Source of the DNA: a virus | IMG/VR virus record: IMGVR_UViG_3300035670_000956 | Span: 1 to 30,207 of that record | DNA: 30,207 nucleotides | Strand: one strand, 5' to 3' | Shown here: positions 20,714 to 29,875 of the stretch, in pieces | Layout: every line of letters begins with the position of its first letter | Position numbering within the stretch: position 1 is the first letter of the stretch | The notes under the pieces: generated by a model | Databases searched by the model: none | What the model saw: only the letters and a program-made list of their open reading frames with translations | What the model was told of the DNA's origin: nothing | Program-made: the position numbers and the translations under genes

Positions 20714-21349
20714 ATGGCCAGTCAACTGTTCGTCAACAACGCTGCGACAACCCTGTCGGGGTCGCTCACGCAAGGCGGCACTACTTTGGTGGTGTCAACC
20801 GGGACTGGTGCGCTGTTTCCAGCGCCCACCGGGGGTGACTTCGCCCTGATTACACTGTACGAGATCGACGAAGCCGGTAACGAGGAACGCATTGAGGTAG
20901 CGCAGGTTACCGCCCGCACGGCGGACACGCTGACTATCGTGCGCGACTACGAGAGCATGACGGGCCAAGCCGGCGGCTACGCGTACCCCTCCGCCGGAGG
21001 CAAAACAGTTTATATCGAGCTGCGCTGGACGGCAGCGGGGGCCGGCAACTACTTGCAGAAGTCGGACAACTTGGCATCGCTGACCAGCGCTGCTACGGCG
21101 CGAACCAATCTTGGGTTAGCCATCGGCACGGATGTGCAGGCATATGACGCCACACTGTCTGCGGTAGCTGGGGTAACTACCGGGGCGGACAAAGTCCCCT
21201 ACTTCACTGGCACAGATACGGCCACCACGGCGACGCTGACTACCTTCGGGCGGAGCCTGATTGACGACGCGAACGCTGCAGCGGCGCGGACCACACTCGA
21301 CGTTGACCAAGCCGGGACCGCTGTGGCCTTGGCGATTGCACTGGGGTAA
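20714..21349 (+). CDS. Tail-fibre-type protein with triple-beta repeats
   Basis: A 211-aa protein. Residues 1-105 form a beta domain common at the N-terminus of podophage fibres (LYEIDEAGNEERIEVAQVTA). Residues about 118-200 carry two copies of a repeat of the type TARTNLGLAIGTDVQAYDATL typical of trimeric fibre shafts. It could be the shaft part of a fibre whose tip is encoded downstream. Confidence 0.75.
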   Translation: MASQLFVNNAATTLSGSLTQGGTTLVVSTGTGALFPAPTGGDFALITLYEIDEAGNEERIEVAQVTARTADTLTIVRDYESMTGQAGGYAYPSAGGKTVYIELRWTAAGAGNYLQKSDNLASLTSAATARTNLGLAIGTDVQAYDATLSAVAGVTTGADKVPYFTGTDTATTATLTTFGRSLIDDANAAAARTTLDVDQAGTAVALAIALG

Positions 21350-21352
21350 GAC

Positions 21353-21700
21353 ATGGCAAACACTTTCAAGAACTACACTGCACGCTCTGTTGGGGCTTCG
21401 CTCACCACGGTCCACACAGCCCCCGGAGCCACCCAAACAACGGTTATCGGGATGACGGTCGCCAATCGTACTGCTTCGGCCATCAAGGTTGCGGTTACTC
21501 TGCACGATGGCACTGCCGACACGTACATCGTAGGTGGCCCTACCGTCGGTACGATGGGCGCGGATATTCCCGCTGGTGGCTCAATTGTTGTGGTGGGGGG
21601 TGATCAGAAGCTGGTTATGGAAGCGGGTGACCTGCTCAAGGTGGAAAGCTCTGCAGCAAGTTCCGTTGACACCGTTATCAGTGTTCTGGAGATCGCATAA
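21353..21700 (+). CDS. Small fibre-associated protein
   Basis: A 115-aa beta-rich protein between two fibre genes. Pattern VIGMTVANRTASAIKVAVTL then IVVVGGDQKLVMEAGDLLKV looks like a small cupin or collar beta-sandwich found, from memory, in phage structural clusters. The stop TAA overlaps the next ATG (TAATG). Confidence 0.7.
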   Translation: MANTFKNYTARSVGASLTTVHTAPGATQTTVIGMTVANRTASAIKVAVTLHDGTADTYIVGGPTVGTMGADIPAGGSIVVVGGDQKLVMEAGDLLKVESSAASSVDTVISVLEIA

Positions 21701-23088
21701 TGGCTACCCTCGGTAACGTCATAGCGTGGAGTGATAACCCGATCTACACCGCTACAGGCAACGGTAGCACCACAGCCCACACCCTGACGTGGACCCCGCC
21801 AACCCAAAACAGTTGCCAAGTACTTCTGGATGGTATTGAACAGCTACCCGGCACGGACTACACCATCAGCGGCACCACGTTGACCTTTGGTACGGCACCG
21901 GATTCTGGGGTATCCATTCTGATTCGGGGTCTTGTTGACCAAGGGTACTCGACCGTACCCGCATCCGGCTCAGTAACCTCCAGCTCTTTTGCATCAGGGG
22001 CCATCGAAGGTGCCATTGGTTCTGCATTCTCCTTCCGTAACAAGATTATCGGTGGAGACTTCACAACTAACCCTTGGCAGAGAGGGACGAGTTTTACTGG
22101 GCCGACTACTCAATACACCGCTGATCGGTTTTATTACGGAGCATCAAGTGATGCTGTAGTAAACATTGCAAAAACTGCCGATGCGCCGACTGCTGCACAA
22201 GCTGGTGTGTTTACCCAGCACTGCCTGCATGTTGATGTAACCACTGCTGACGCATCCCTGACCGCAAATCAAGTCGCGTATGTATCGCACAAGGTCGAGG
22301 GGGTTAACTCGGCCCAATTCGGCTTCGGTCAAGCAGGGACTAGATACGTTACTTTGAGTTTCTGGCACAAACATACCAAGACCGGAACTTATTGTGTAAG
22401 TTTTGTTAATAGCGCCAACACACGCTCGTACGTCACCGAATATACCCAAGATGTAACTGATACTTGGGAGAAGGCGGTGATAACGATTCCAGTAGATATT
22501 ACAGGGACTTGGTTATATGACTCTGGTGTTGGTATAAACATTTGGTTTGCAATAGGGTGTTCAACGTCAAGTGCTTACACTACGACTGCCAATTCTTGGC
22601 AAACCACAACCAATCCTGGTATAGCTACCGCCAACCAAGTCAACGCCCTAGACAGCACCGCCAACAACTTCAAGATCGCCTTGGTTCAGCTTGAAGCAGG
22701 CTCCGTCGCCACTCCGTTTGAATCACGTCCTTATGGTACTGAGTTGGCGCTGTGTCAGAGGTATTACGAGAAGTCATATAATCAAGCGACTGTTCCCGGG
22801 GCGGCGGATATAGTAAGCGCTAGATGGGGGGTTGCATCATCTACTAGCAATATTGGAGGGCCATTATTTACGGTAACTAAAAGAAGCCAACCTACAATGA
22901 AATATTATTCGACAGGTGGAACCGCAGATAAAGTATCCGCGTATGTTTCAGGATCGGATGTTGGTACTACCGTCACATCAACCGCGTATGTAGGTCAATC
23001 TAGTGACCTATTTATACAAGATAGCGGAACTGGATTTACAGCAGGTGCTATGTACCGTTACCATTTCACAGCATCGTCGGAGTTATAA
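21700..23088 (+). CDS. Receptor-binding tail fibre
   Basis: A 462-aa protein. The N-terminal 110 residues are an attachment-type beta domain; FRNKIIGGDFTTNPWQRGTS (about residues 111-130) followed by YTADRFYYG is the characteristic start of a carbohydrate-binding jelly-roll domain of many phage fibres, ending at FKIALVQLEAGSVATPFESR. The C-terminal 125 residues (after a conserved LALCQRYYEKSY) form the variable tip. The DNA from about 22380 on is more AT-rich than its neighbours, as expected for a swapped tip. It is followed by an assembly-factor-like gene. It probably decides host range. Confidence 0.82.
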   Translation: MATLGNVIAWSDNPIYTATGNGSTTAHTLTWTPPTQNSCQVLLDGIEQLPGTDYTISGTTLTFGTAPDSGVSILIRGLVDQGYSTVPASGSVTSSSFASGAIEGAIGSAFSFRNKIIGGDFTTNPWQRGTSFTGPTTQYTADRFYYGASSDAVVNIAKTADAPTAAQAGVFTQHCLHVDVTTADASLTANQVAYVSHKVEGVNSAQFGFGQAGTRYVTLSFWHKHTKTGTYCVSFVNSANTRSYVTEYTQDVTDTWEKAVITIPVDITGTWLYDSGVGINIWFAIGCSTSSAYTTTANSWQTTTNPGIATANQVNALDSTANNFKIALVQLEAGSVATPFESRPYGTELALCQRYYEKSYNQATVPGAADIVSARWGVASSTSNIGGPLFTVTKRSQPTMKYYSTGGTADKVSAYVSGSDVGTTVTSTAYVGQSSDLFIQDSGTGFTAGAMYRYHFTASSEL

Positions 23089-23089
23089 A

Positions 23090-23458
23090 ATGATTTACAA
23101 ATTGCTTCAAAACGGTTCTGTGTTTCACTGGAATATTGGAAGTATCCCGTTCGATGAAGGTAATTCTGATTATAAGCAATACCTCGCATGGCTAGCAGAA
23201 GGCAACACGCCGGAACCTGCCGATCCCACCCCTGTGCCACCGATCATCGTATCCCCCCGCCAGATTCGCCAAGCTCTTACTGCCGCTGGTCTTCGAGCAC
23301 AAGTGGAAGCCGCTGTCGCCGCAGGGGATCAAGACCTTAAAGACTGGTGGGAATTCGCCACGCAGTTCGAGGAAGACCATCCGATGGTGGTCGGAATGGC
23401 GCAAGGCTTGGGTGTAGCGGATTTGCATGGGTTGTTTGTAGCGGCGAAGGCACTGTGA
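23090..23458 (+). CDS. Tail fibre assembly-type protein
   Basis: A 122-aa protein whose start is set at the ATG 23090, one base after the fibre stop; the frame is open further upstream only as overlap. It contains YLAWLAEGNTPEPAD (near residues 27-41), a motif of proteins placed directly after phage fibre genes and often annotated as fibre assembly chaperones. The C-terminal helix bundle (RQIRQALTAAGLRAQVEAAV) supports that. It is likely specific for the fibre before it. Confidence 0.75.
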   Translation: MIYKLLQNGSVFHWNIGSIPFDEGNSDYKQYLAWLAEGNTPEPADPTPVPPIIVSPRQIRQALTAAGLRAQVEAAVAAGDQDLKDWWEFATQFEEDHPMVVGMAQGLGVADLHGLFVAAKAL

Positions 23459-23661
23459 CCTATCTAAAGAACCTGCTTATCTCGCTAGACCAGCTACTTA
23501 ACGCAGTGCTGTTGGGAAATCCCGACGAAACGCTCTCCTCGCGCATGGGTAAGCGTGTTGCTACCTGTAAGTTCTGCGCGTGGTTCTGCAAGCTCCTCGA
23601 CCGTGTTGACTACCGGCACTGTCAGGAGTCAATCGAGTATGACACCGATCTGAGGCATTGA
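23455..23661 (+). CDS. Small conserved Cys-containing phage protein
   Basis: A 68-aa protein starting with GTG in a GTGA overlap. N-terminal LKNLLISLDQLLNAVLLGNP, then DETLSS and a Cys cluster (CKFCAWFC, residues 38-45, and a later HC) are typical, from memory, of a widespread uncharacterised phage family, often near lysis or tail genes. The first 24 residues are amphipathic or weakly membrane-seeking. Function unknown. Confidence 0.75.
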   Translation: MTYLKNLLISLDQLLNAVLLGNPDETLSSRMGKRVATCKFCAWFCKLLDRVDYRHCQESIEYDTDLRH

Positions 23662-23662
23662 T

Positions 23663-25969
23663 ATGTCGGCTATTGCGTTAAAGTCCTTCGCGGGTGAATT
23701 CCCCCGCCACCTGCCGCACGCGCTGCCTGATACTGCCGCCCAGTCAACGAGCAACTGTGACTTCATGCGAGGGCACCTCACTGGTGTACTGGGCAACGGT
23801 GCGTCAGTGGGGTCTACCTCTGCACGGTCAGTGTACGTGCCTGACTCCGTGTCCACCCGGTGGTTTGCGTGGAACCGGGATGTCGATGCAGTGCGTGGGC
23901 CGGTGGCGGATGACGCTTACAGCCGCTTTTACTGGACTGACGGGACAGGGATGTATGTCTCCAACCGCACGCTCGGCACATCTGGGCAGGAGCCTTCCGG
24001 GACGAACAAGTACCTTGTAGGGGTGCCCCGCCCCAGTGGCGCGATGGTGGACACGCGCACGACGTTTCACATACCGGGCATTGTGTTGGGTCAGCCGTTT
24101 AACCTGACCATGTTCTGCGAGTCGCCGGACGGCACGCGCTCTGAGGAAGCCACTGCACACCCCGTGGTCACAACCAACACCCCGGCGGCGTTCAAGTTTC
24201 AGGTAAGCATGTCGGGCCTGACTTGCGCGGCGGCTACGGCTACCAGCGGCACCTCCTCTGGGGTTGGCCCAGCCCTGCTGATCGGTGTTGCCGAAGTGCC
24301 GGACAAGAACTTTGATGGGCAGGAAGTTACGGCCATCCAAGCCGCCGTCGAGGTGTACCAACGCGGTGCTGAGCTGTTGTTCCGCTTCAACAAGCCCGTC
24401 GAGCCGAATAACGTGGTGGCCAGCAACATGAATCTTATTCATGTTAAATACAACGGCACGACGTACACCTACAACAGTTGGAACGAGGACACGTTGTTCC
24501 CGGCCAGTACGGACAAGCTGTGGTTCTCCACTGTGGAAGGCGCGCAGGAGCCTACGTCTACGCTGACGAGTCAGTCAGCATCGGCAACCTTGCCGGTAGT
24601 GTCGTGGACGTTCACCCGTCTTGACGGCGGCACAGGCACCGTTCTGTTCCGGTCTGACGGAGCGCAGCTCCCCACGGAGATGTCAGGTTTGGAAGCGGAC
24701 GTCACCCGTGCTGGCGACGTTATGACGGTCACGCTGCGTACCAGCGCTGCCGCGACAGAGTCCCGTGCTTACACCTACACATACGTCAACAACTACGGCG
24801 AAGAGGGTGACGCGGCGGAGCCGGTGGTACTGGACTGCGTGAATGGACAAGCGGTTACCTTGTCGTACACTCCACCCGGCACGCACAGTTATAACCCGAT
24901 TTCCAAGATTCGAGTATACCGAACGGCAACGGGTTCGCAGTCAACAGAGTATCTGTTCGTTGCTGAAGTAGACGTCAACACCACTGCGCCTTCTGTCACC
25001 GACGAGGTCAAGACCGAGAACCTTGGCGAGCCGATTGCCACGACTGGGTTCCTCCCGCCAGAGAGCGGACTGGTCGGTTTGTGCAATATGGGCAACGGCA
25101 TCCTTGCGGCGTTCAAGCAGGGCGAGAACGAGGTTCATATCAGCCAAGCTTACCTTCCGTATGCGTGGAAGAGCGCGAACATCATCACCACACCGGGTGT
25201 GGTGAAGGGCATATGCCCGTTTGAGAACGGACTGTACGTCACGACCACGGCTGAGCCTATTGTCATTACGGGTGTGGACCCGGACAGCCTGACCAACCAG
25301 ATTGTCCCCGCCCTGCAGGCTGGGGTGTCCAAGGGCAGTATCTGCAACGTCGGTCCTTACGCAGCGTATGCGTCCCATGACGGTATCGTGTTGCTGCGCG
25401 GCCTTGATGCGTCGCTGCAGATGAGCCAGAAGTTCTTTACCCGCGATGTGTGGCGCGAACGATACGGAAACAAACTGAGCGTGATCAAGATGGCCGCGCA
25501 CGACGGCAATCTGCTGGTGTACTTCACTGATGGCACCGCGCCGTTCCTGATCCGGTTTGACGAAGAGAACCCCAGTCTGACCGCGCTGACCACGCCGGTT
25601 ACCTGTCACGCCATCAACCCCTACGCGGACGCTCTGTATGTCGTGAGCAACGGCACCCTGCGCGAGTTCAAAGGTAGTTCCAGCCGGCTGGCTTACACTT
25701 GGCACAGCAAGGATTTCATCACCCCGACACCCACCAACTTTGCGTTCATGCAGATGGTTGGATCAGGTACGGTCACCGTCAAAGTGTACGCAGATGGCGT
25801 ACTCAAACACACCAAAACTACCGGGCTAGCCACGCATGAGCGGATAGTGTTCCCCCTGCCGTCAGGGTTTCTGGCTCGCCGTTGGTCTATCGAAGTTGCG
25901 GGAGCTGCGGACTCCTATGTAACGGAAGCCTATCTGGTCAACGCCGTCGCGGAGCTGCAAGGTGTCTAA
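23663..25969 (+). CDS. Tail nozzle/tubular-like structural protein
   Basis: A 768-aa beta-rich protein, one of the two largest genes here. N-terminal RFYWTDGTGMYVSN and YLVGVPRP (near residues 88-125) and several GNLLVYFTDG-like segments suggest beta-propeller or nozzle folds as in podovirus tail tubular protein B. The position after the fibre genes and before a DUF1983-type protein is consistent with a tail-tube or nozzle component through which DNA leaves. I cannot separate this from a generic large virion protein without a structure search. The stop overlaps the next GTG. Confidence 0.65.
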   Translation: MSAIALKSFAGEFPRHLPHALPDTAAQSTSNCDFMRGHLTGVLGNGASVGSTSARSVYVPDSVSTRWFAWNRDVDAVRGPVADDAYSRFYWTDGTGMYVSNRTLGTSGQEPSGTNKYLVGVPRPSGAMVDTRTTFHIPGIVLGQPFNLTMFCESPDGTRSEEATAHPVVTTNTPAAFKFQVSMSGLTCAAATATSGTSSGVGPALLIGVAEVPDKNFDGQEVTAIQAAVEVYQRGAELLFRFNKPVEPNNVVASNMNLIHVKYNGTTYTYNSWNEDTLFPASTDKLWFSTVEGAQEPTSTLTSQSASATLPVVSWTFTRLDGGTGTVLFRSDGAQLPTEMSGLEADVTRAGDVMTVTLRTSAAATESRAYTYTYVNNYGEEGDAAEPVVLDCVNGQAVTLSYTPPGTHSYNPISKIRVYRTATGSQSTEYLFVAEVDVNTTAPSVTDEVKTENLGEPIATTGFLPPESGLVGLCNMGNGILAAFKQGENEVHISQAYLPYAWKSANIITTPGVVKGICPFENGLYVTTTAEPIVITGVDPDSLTNQIVPALQAGVSKGSICNVGPYAAYASHDGIVLLRGLDASLQMSQKFFTRDVWRERYGNKLSVIKMAAHDGNLLVYFTDGTAPFLIRFDEENPSLTALTTPVTCHAINPYADALYVVSNGTLREFKGSSSRLAYTWHSKDFITPTPTNFAFMQMVGSGTVTVKVYADGVLKHTKTTGLATHERIVFPLPSGFLARRWSIEVAGAADSYVTEAYLVNAVAELQGV

Positions 25970-27083
25970 CTCCCCCATCCCGAATATCCCGCCGCTGTCG
26001 TCCATCAAGGACGAGGCCACGCGCCTAGCGATCAAGGCTATTGCCGACCAGCTTGCAGTGCGTAACGGGCAGGTCGGGACAGGGGAGCACAAGTTCCTCA
26101 CGGTGGCTGATCTGCAGGATGTCGTAGCAGGCAAGTCGGTACGTGTCGGCAACGGACGCAGCATCGCGGTAAACAGCAGCTTCTTCGGCGCTGGCGGTGG
26201 GGGCGGTTCTGTCCTTACTGAGTTGACAGCTAGCCTGCAGAACTCTTGGTTGTGGAAGAAGCTGGAAGAGCGCCTGTCATGGATCGAGATGCCGTCATGG
26301 TTCGAGAAACGCTTCGGAGCGGCTATTCGTACTGAGCAGACCCTCCGTGAAGAAGCGGACTACGCCTTGGCCCAGCAGACGACCACGGCTGTTACAGCCA
26401 TCAACGACAATATCGCGCTGGTGCAAGAAGAGCTTACCGCGACATCTGACCTAGCTGGTGCCACGGCGTCGTCTGTGACACAGGTGCAGACACAGGTGAA
26501 CGGGGTCCAAGCTGTCGCGCAGGATGCACTGTACATCAGCCAGAATGTCAGCGGAGATGTGAACGGTTCTTGGACGGTGAAGTTCGATGTCAACGGCTAC
26601 GTCGTCGGCGCAGGGCTTGGACTGGAGGGTAAGAATGGCAGCTACTCCTCCTCGTTCGTCGTCAAGGCGGACAGGTTCGCGGTCACGTCGCCAACTGGGT
26701 CGGTGACGCCATTCGTTGTCGAAAGCTCCGGGGTGTATATCCGTAATGTCTTCATGGACTTCGGGCGTGTAACAGGTAATTTGTCAGACGGCGTGTCAAG
26801 TAACTGGTTTATAGGGCGAAACGGCGCTACCGACGACGGGGACGTGTACCGATTCCGGGCTGGTAGTTACCAGATGAACGTCAACACCGGGCAAGCAGCA
26901 TTGTCTGGCCCTACGTCCTATGTCGGATGTGGTTACTACAACTCAACTGTACAAGGCGGAGGGGCGTTGGTGTCCGTCGGCGGAGTCGGCGGCGCTTTCG
27001 GGCAAATACAGTTCACAGCTACGTCGGTGCTGATGGACACCAACACAAAGAACGCCTTCAGAGCCGCTCTCGGGATAACTTGA
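25962..27083 (+). CDS. Tail protein with DUF1983-like C-terminal domain
   Basis: A 373-aa protein starting with GTG at 25962, overlapping the preceding stop by eight bases. Residues 1-60 are helical; about 63-80 are a Gly-rich linker; 105-190 form a Gln/Thr-rich coiled coil. From about 190, GSWTVKFDVNGYVVGAGLGL then SSSFVVKADRFAVTSPTG matches the DUF1983 domain known from the C-terminal end of tail-tip proteins of the J type. In J proteins this domain lies at the host-contacting tip, so here it may form a fibre or tip component of a short tail. Confidence 0.78.
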   Translation: MSNSPIPNIPPLSSIKDEATRLAIKAIADQLAVRNGQVGTGEHKFLTVADLQDVVAGKSVRVGNGRSIAVNSSFFGAGGGGGSVLTELTASLQNSWLWKKLEERLSWIEMPSWFEKRFGAAIRTEQTLREEADYALAQQTTTAVTAINDNIALVQEELTATSDLAGATASSVTQVQTQVNGVQAVAQDALYISQNVSGDVNGSWTVKFDVNGYVVGAGLGLEGKNGSYSSSFVVKADRFAVTSPTGSVTPFVVESSGVYIRNVFMDFGRVTGNLSDGVSSNWFIGRNGATDDGDVYRFRAGSYQMNVNTGQAALSGPTSYVGCGYYNSTVQGGGALVSVGGVGGAFGQIQFTATSVLMDTNTKNAFRAALGIT

Positions 27084-27104
27084 CAAGGCTACTTATGGTA
27101 TGCT
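27080..27104 (+). promoter_or_regulatory. Weak extended -10 promoter candidate
   Basis: TGGTATGCT (27096-27104) has the TGn extension and a plausible -10 hexamer. A TTGACA at 27080 is only 13 bases away, too close to serve as a -35 box. It lies in the 48-base gap between two structural genes. Confidence 0.25.
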
Positions 27105-27131
27105 TACGCAACTTCACGGCGCTCGCTAAAG

Positions 27132-27533
27132 ATGGCTGAACTTGTTCACATCGCCCCGAACCAACTTGATTACGTCTGGCCTAAAGTTGCTGACGTGTTG
27201 GCGCGGGCTGTGGGCACGAACAAAGGTGAAGAGTCGCTTGGCCAAGTGCGCCTCAAGCTGAGGCAGGGGCTGTACGACTTGCTTGTGTACGCCGACGAGG
27301 ACGAGGTTCTTTCGGTCGGTGTGGTGGACTTCATCAACTACCCGAACGTGCGGGTAGCCAACCTTGCCTACGTGTCGGGGTCTACATCCAGAGACATGCT
27401 CGACGCATTCAAAGGCTGGGCCAGAGTGCAGGGCGCTTCTCAAATACAAGCATTCTGCGGTGACTCCCAGTCCCGCTTGTTCCAACGATACGGCTTCGGC
27501 CACGCATACAACGTCTTGAGGGCTTCGCTATGA
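27132..27533 (+). CDS. GNAT-like protein in the tail/ejection cluster
   Basis: A 133-aa alpha/beta protein whose strand-helix order and C-terminus (GWARVQGASQIQAFCGD, then LFQRYGFGHAYNVLR) resemble a small acetyltransferase fold. The usual acetyl-CoA loop (R/QxxGxG/A) is not seen, so it may be degenerate. Similar proteins occur, from memory, in many podophage structural clusters with no known role. It ends by ATGA overlap with the next gene. Confidence 0.65.
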   Translation: MAELVHIAPNQLDYVWPKVADVLARAVGTNKGEESLGQVRLKLRQGLYDLLVYADEDEVLSVGVVDFINYPNVRVANLAYVSGSTSRDMLDAFKGWARVQGASQIQAFCGDSQSRLFQRYGFGHAYNVLRASL

Positions 27534-29875
27534 GCTTCAAATACAAATTCAACGCGCTTCTGAAGCACCCGGGCTACAACGGCGGGGGCGGCGGCGGTAG
27601 CTCCAACGAGGCGACAGCCGCGCAAGGGCGGATGCTCGACTACAACCTGTCGCAGCTCAAGAAGACTGACGCGATGCGCGACCCGTATATGGCGGGTGGT
27701 CTTGGTGGCGCGATGGCCGCTTATGACAAGTACAGCGACCCGGCCTACCAGAACCGGATGCTTGGGCAAGCCAACACCGACGCGATGTCGAGCTTCGGTC
27801 AGACGATGGGGGCAGTTAATCGCAACATGAGCCGCTACGGTGCTGCGTTCAACCCCAACCGCATGGCCAATGAGATGGCAGGTGCTGGACTGCAAGGGGC
27901 CGCGATGCGTACTGGTGCCATGAACAACATGCGTACCGCGATTGACGACAAGCAGACCACGGCGGCAGTGAACAAGTGGAAGCTGCTCAACGACATGCAG
28001 ACCGAAAGCATGAATCAGGGTAATCAGATTGCTAGTGGTTTTGGCCAGATGGGCGGTGTTATGGCGCAGAACGCACAGGCTGATGCGAACGCTATGTCAG
28101 GTCTTGGCAGCGCCGCGATGATGGGCGCTGATATGTACTTCAAATATGGTAAGAAAGACGGCGGAGAAATCCCTGGATACGCCCAAGGCGGTCAAGTTAG
28201 TCGCCGGATGCAGATGTCAGACCCTAATGCAGCGGGTGTAGTGAGTGGTTCGCCCTCAGCCCCTACGCCTTCGCCGGCACAGCAGGGTATTGGGATGGCA
28301 CGACAGGGTGAAAAAGCCTACAACCTATACCAGTCCGGTCAGGCGGGCGTAGCGAAGAACGCTAGTATCGAAGCTGCTAAAGCAGCGCAGACCGCTGCCG
28401 CTGCCCAAGGTACTACTGCTACCGGGTTGTCCGCTACAGGTGCGGGGTCTCAAGCCGCCATGCTCGCCGCGCAGGACGCTGCGCTACTCGGGGCTGGTGC
28501 CGAAGCCGGTACTTTAGCCGCTGGAACCGCCGCTGCGCTGGAAGGTGGTGTGGCCACCGCTGCCGCTGCTAACGCGTGGAATCCGGTGGGGTGGGCATTG
28601 GGCGCGGCGGCGTTGTTCGGGTCAATGGCGCTGGCTAACGGGGGTAAGGTCAAGCGTGATAAGCGTTCCGTCGTAGATGAGATGAAGGGTATGGGGGTTG
28701 ATTCCTCGTTTGCTCAGCGTAAAGCGGTGTATTCGCAGGTGTTCGGTGATGACAAGTACACAGGTTCCGCCGCACAGAACCAGAAGATGCTGGCGTATCT
28801 GAAAGGGCAGATCGACCTCGGATCACAAATGGAAGCCATGCGGTCGCAGATTCCACAGGGCCAGGACATCAATCTTCGCGCTCCCGTATCTCAGACGGCT
28901 GGCTACCAGCGTCAGAGCGTATCCCCGGATTTCCCGTCGTACGAGGAGCAAGCGCTCGAACAAGTCGTTGCGCCGTGGGAAGGTGGTCTGGGCCTCCCGG
29001 CCCGAGTGCCAGCCGCTGCCAGCACGATCATCCCTAACAGCGCTCGTATGGCGCACGTCATTAAGGCTAACCCGCGCAGGGTTGCCGATCCAGCTGACCA
29101 ACGGTTCATCTCCGGTATGTACGCAGATGGTTTCGCTGAAGGTGGTGAGGTGCCTGTGCGCTTGTCTAACGGCGAATACCTTGTGACCCCAGACGGTGAA
29201 GGTACTGGTTACGTACGCGGCCCTGGCACGGGCACTTCTGATTCGATCATGGATAGCGTTCCTCCAGGGAGCTATGTGGTTAACGAAGAGTCGATGCGCG
29301 ACCCCAACGTCGCCAAGGAAGTCCGCAAGGTGAAATCCACCAAACAGAAGGGCGCTAAGAAGAAACTGGAAGCCGCTAATAACGTCGGCCTACAGCGCCG
29401 GTACTCCGGTGGTGATGTTGGGGGTCTGGATAACTTGTCAGCAGGTAAGCCACAGGGGGCGTCCTGTCAAGATGGCAGTGGTTTGTGCGGTGCCAGCCCG
29501 TTCAAATATCACCCGGCCAACCAGATGCTAACAGCGATGGGTCTGTCGCGCGACCACGAAGGTATGCCGCCCCCCATGCGTCTGGCGATGACTGGCTTGG
29601 ACAAGTTCTCTGAGTCGTTCAAGGTTCACAACGTGGAAGGTGCAGACCGTTCGAGCTATGCCAAGCCTAACGACGTTTTCCGGGGGCACCCGGCCAATCT
29701 TGCGATGACAGCCGCTGGGTTCCAGACACCAGGGGATCGTCCACCCCCCATGAGGATGGCTAATGAGCTGCATACCCGGACCATGCCTTACGCGGACGAG
29801 CTTACGCGTAAACATTATGAGAGAATGGCGGCGTTGAACAACCCGTATCTGCGGTATGGAAAGGGGCTGGCATGA
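27530..29875 (+). CDS. Internal virion / ejection protein candidate
   Basis: A 781-aa protein rich in Gly, Ala, Met, Gln and Asn. The N-terminal 200 residues are helical, with many Met and Asn (QTMGAVNRNMSRYGAAFNPN). About 255-375 is Ala/Gly-rich with hydrophobic helices that could insert in a membrane (ALGAAALFGSMALANGG). The motifs KDGGEIPGYAQGGQV and FAEGGEVPVRLSNGEYLVTP, followed by GPGTGTSDSI, are typical, from memory, of phage internal or ejection proteins with repeated GG turns. Near the C-terminus two copies of an HPANxxxTAxG...PPPMRxA unit start at residues 661 and 720. It is probably packed in the head and released into the cell envelope. Confidence 0.72.
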   Translation: MSFKYKFNALLKHPGYNGGGGGGSSNEATAAQGRMLDYNLSQLKKTDAMRDPYMAGGLGGAMAAYDKYSDPAYQNRMLGQANTDAMSSFGQTMGAVNRNMSRYGAAFNPNRMANEMAGAGLQGAAMRTGAMNNMRTAIDDKQTTAAVNKWKLLNDMQTESMNQGNQIASGFGQMGGVMAQNAQADANAMSGLGSAAMMGADMYFKYGKKDGGEIPGYAQGGQVSRRMQMSDPNAAGVVSGSPSAPTPSPAQQGIGMARQGEKAYNLYQSGQAGVAKNASIEAAKAAQTAAAAQGTTATGLSATGAGSQAAMLAAQDAALLGAGAEAGTLAAGTAAALEGGVATAAAANAWNPVGWALGAAALFGSMALANGGKVKRDKRSVVDEMKGMGVDSSFAQRKAVYSQVFGDDKYTGSAAQNQKMLAYLKGQIDLGSQMEAMRSQIPQGQDINLRAPVSQTAGYQRQSVSPDFPSYEEQALEQVVAPWEGGLGLPARVPAAASTIIPNSARMAHVIKANPRRVADPADQRFISGMYADGFAEGGEVPVRLSNGEYLVTPDGEGTGYVRGPGTGTSDSIMDSVPPGSYVVNEESMRDPNVAKEVRKVKSTKQKGAKKKLEAANNVGLQRRYSGGDVGGLDNLSAGKPQGASCQDGSGLCGASPFKYHPANQMLTAMGLSRDHEGMPPPMRLAMTGLDKFSESFKVHNVEGADRSSYAKPNDVFRGHPANLAMTAAGFQTPGDRPPPMRMANELHTRTMPYADELTRKHYERMAALNNPYLRYGKGLA

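Noticed and set aside
27080-27108. Full sigma70 promoter TTGACA...CTTACG
   Set aside because: With a 17-base spacer the -10 box would be CTTACG, a poor match; only an extended -10 reading is possible, listed at low confidence.
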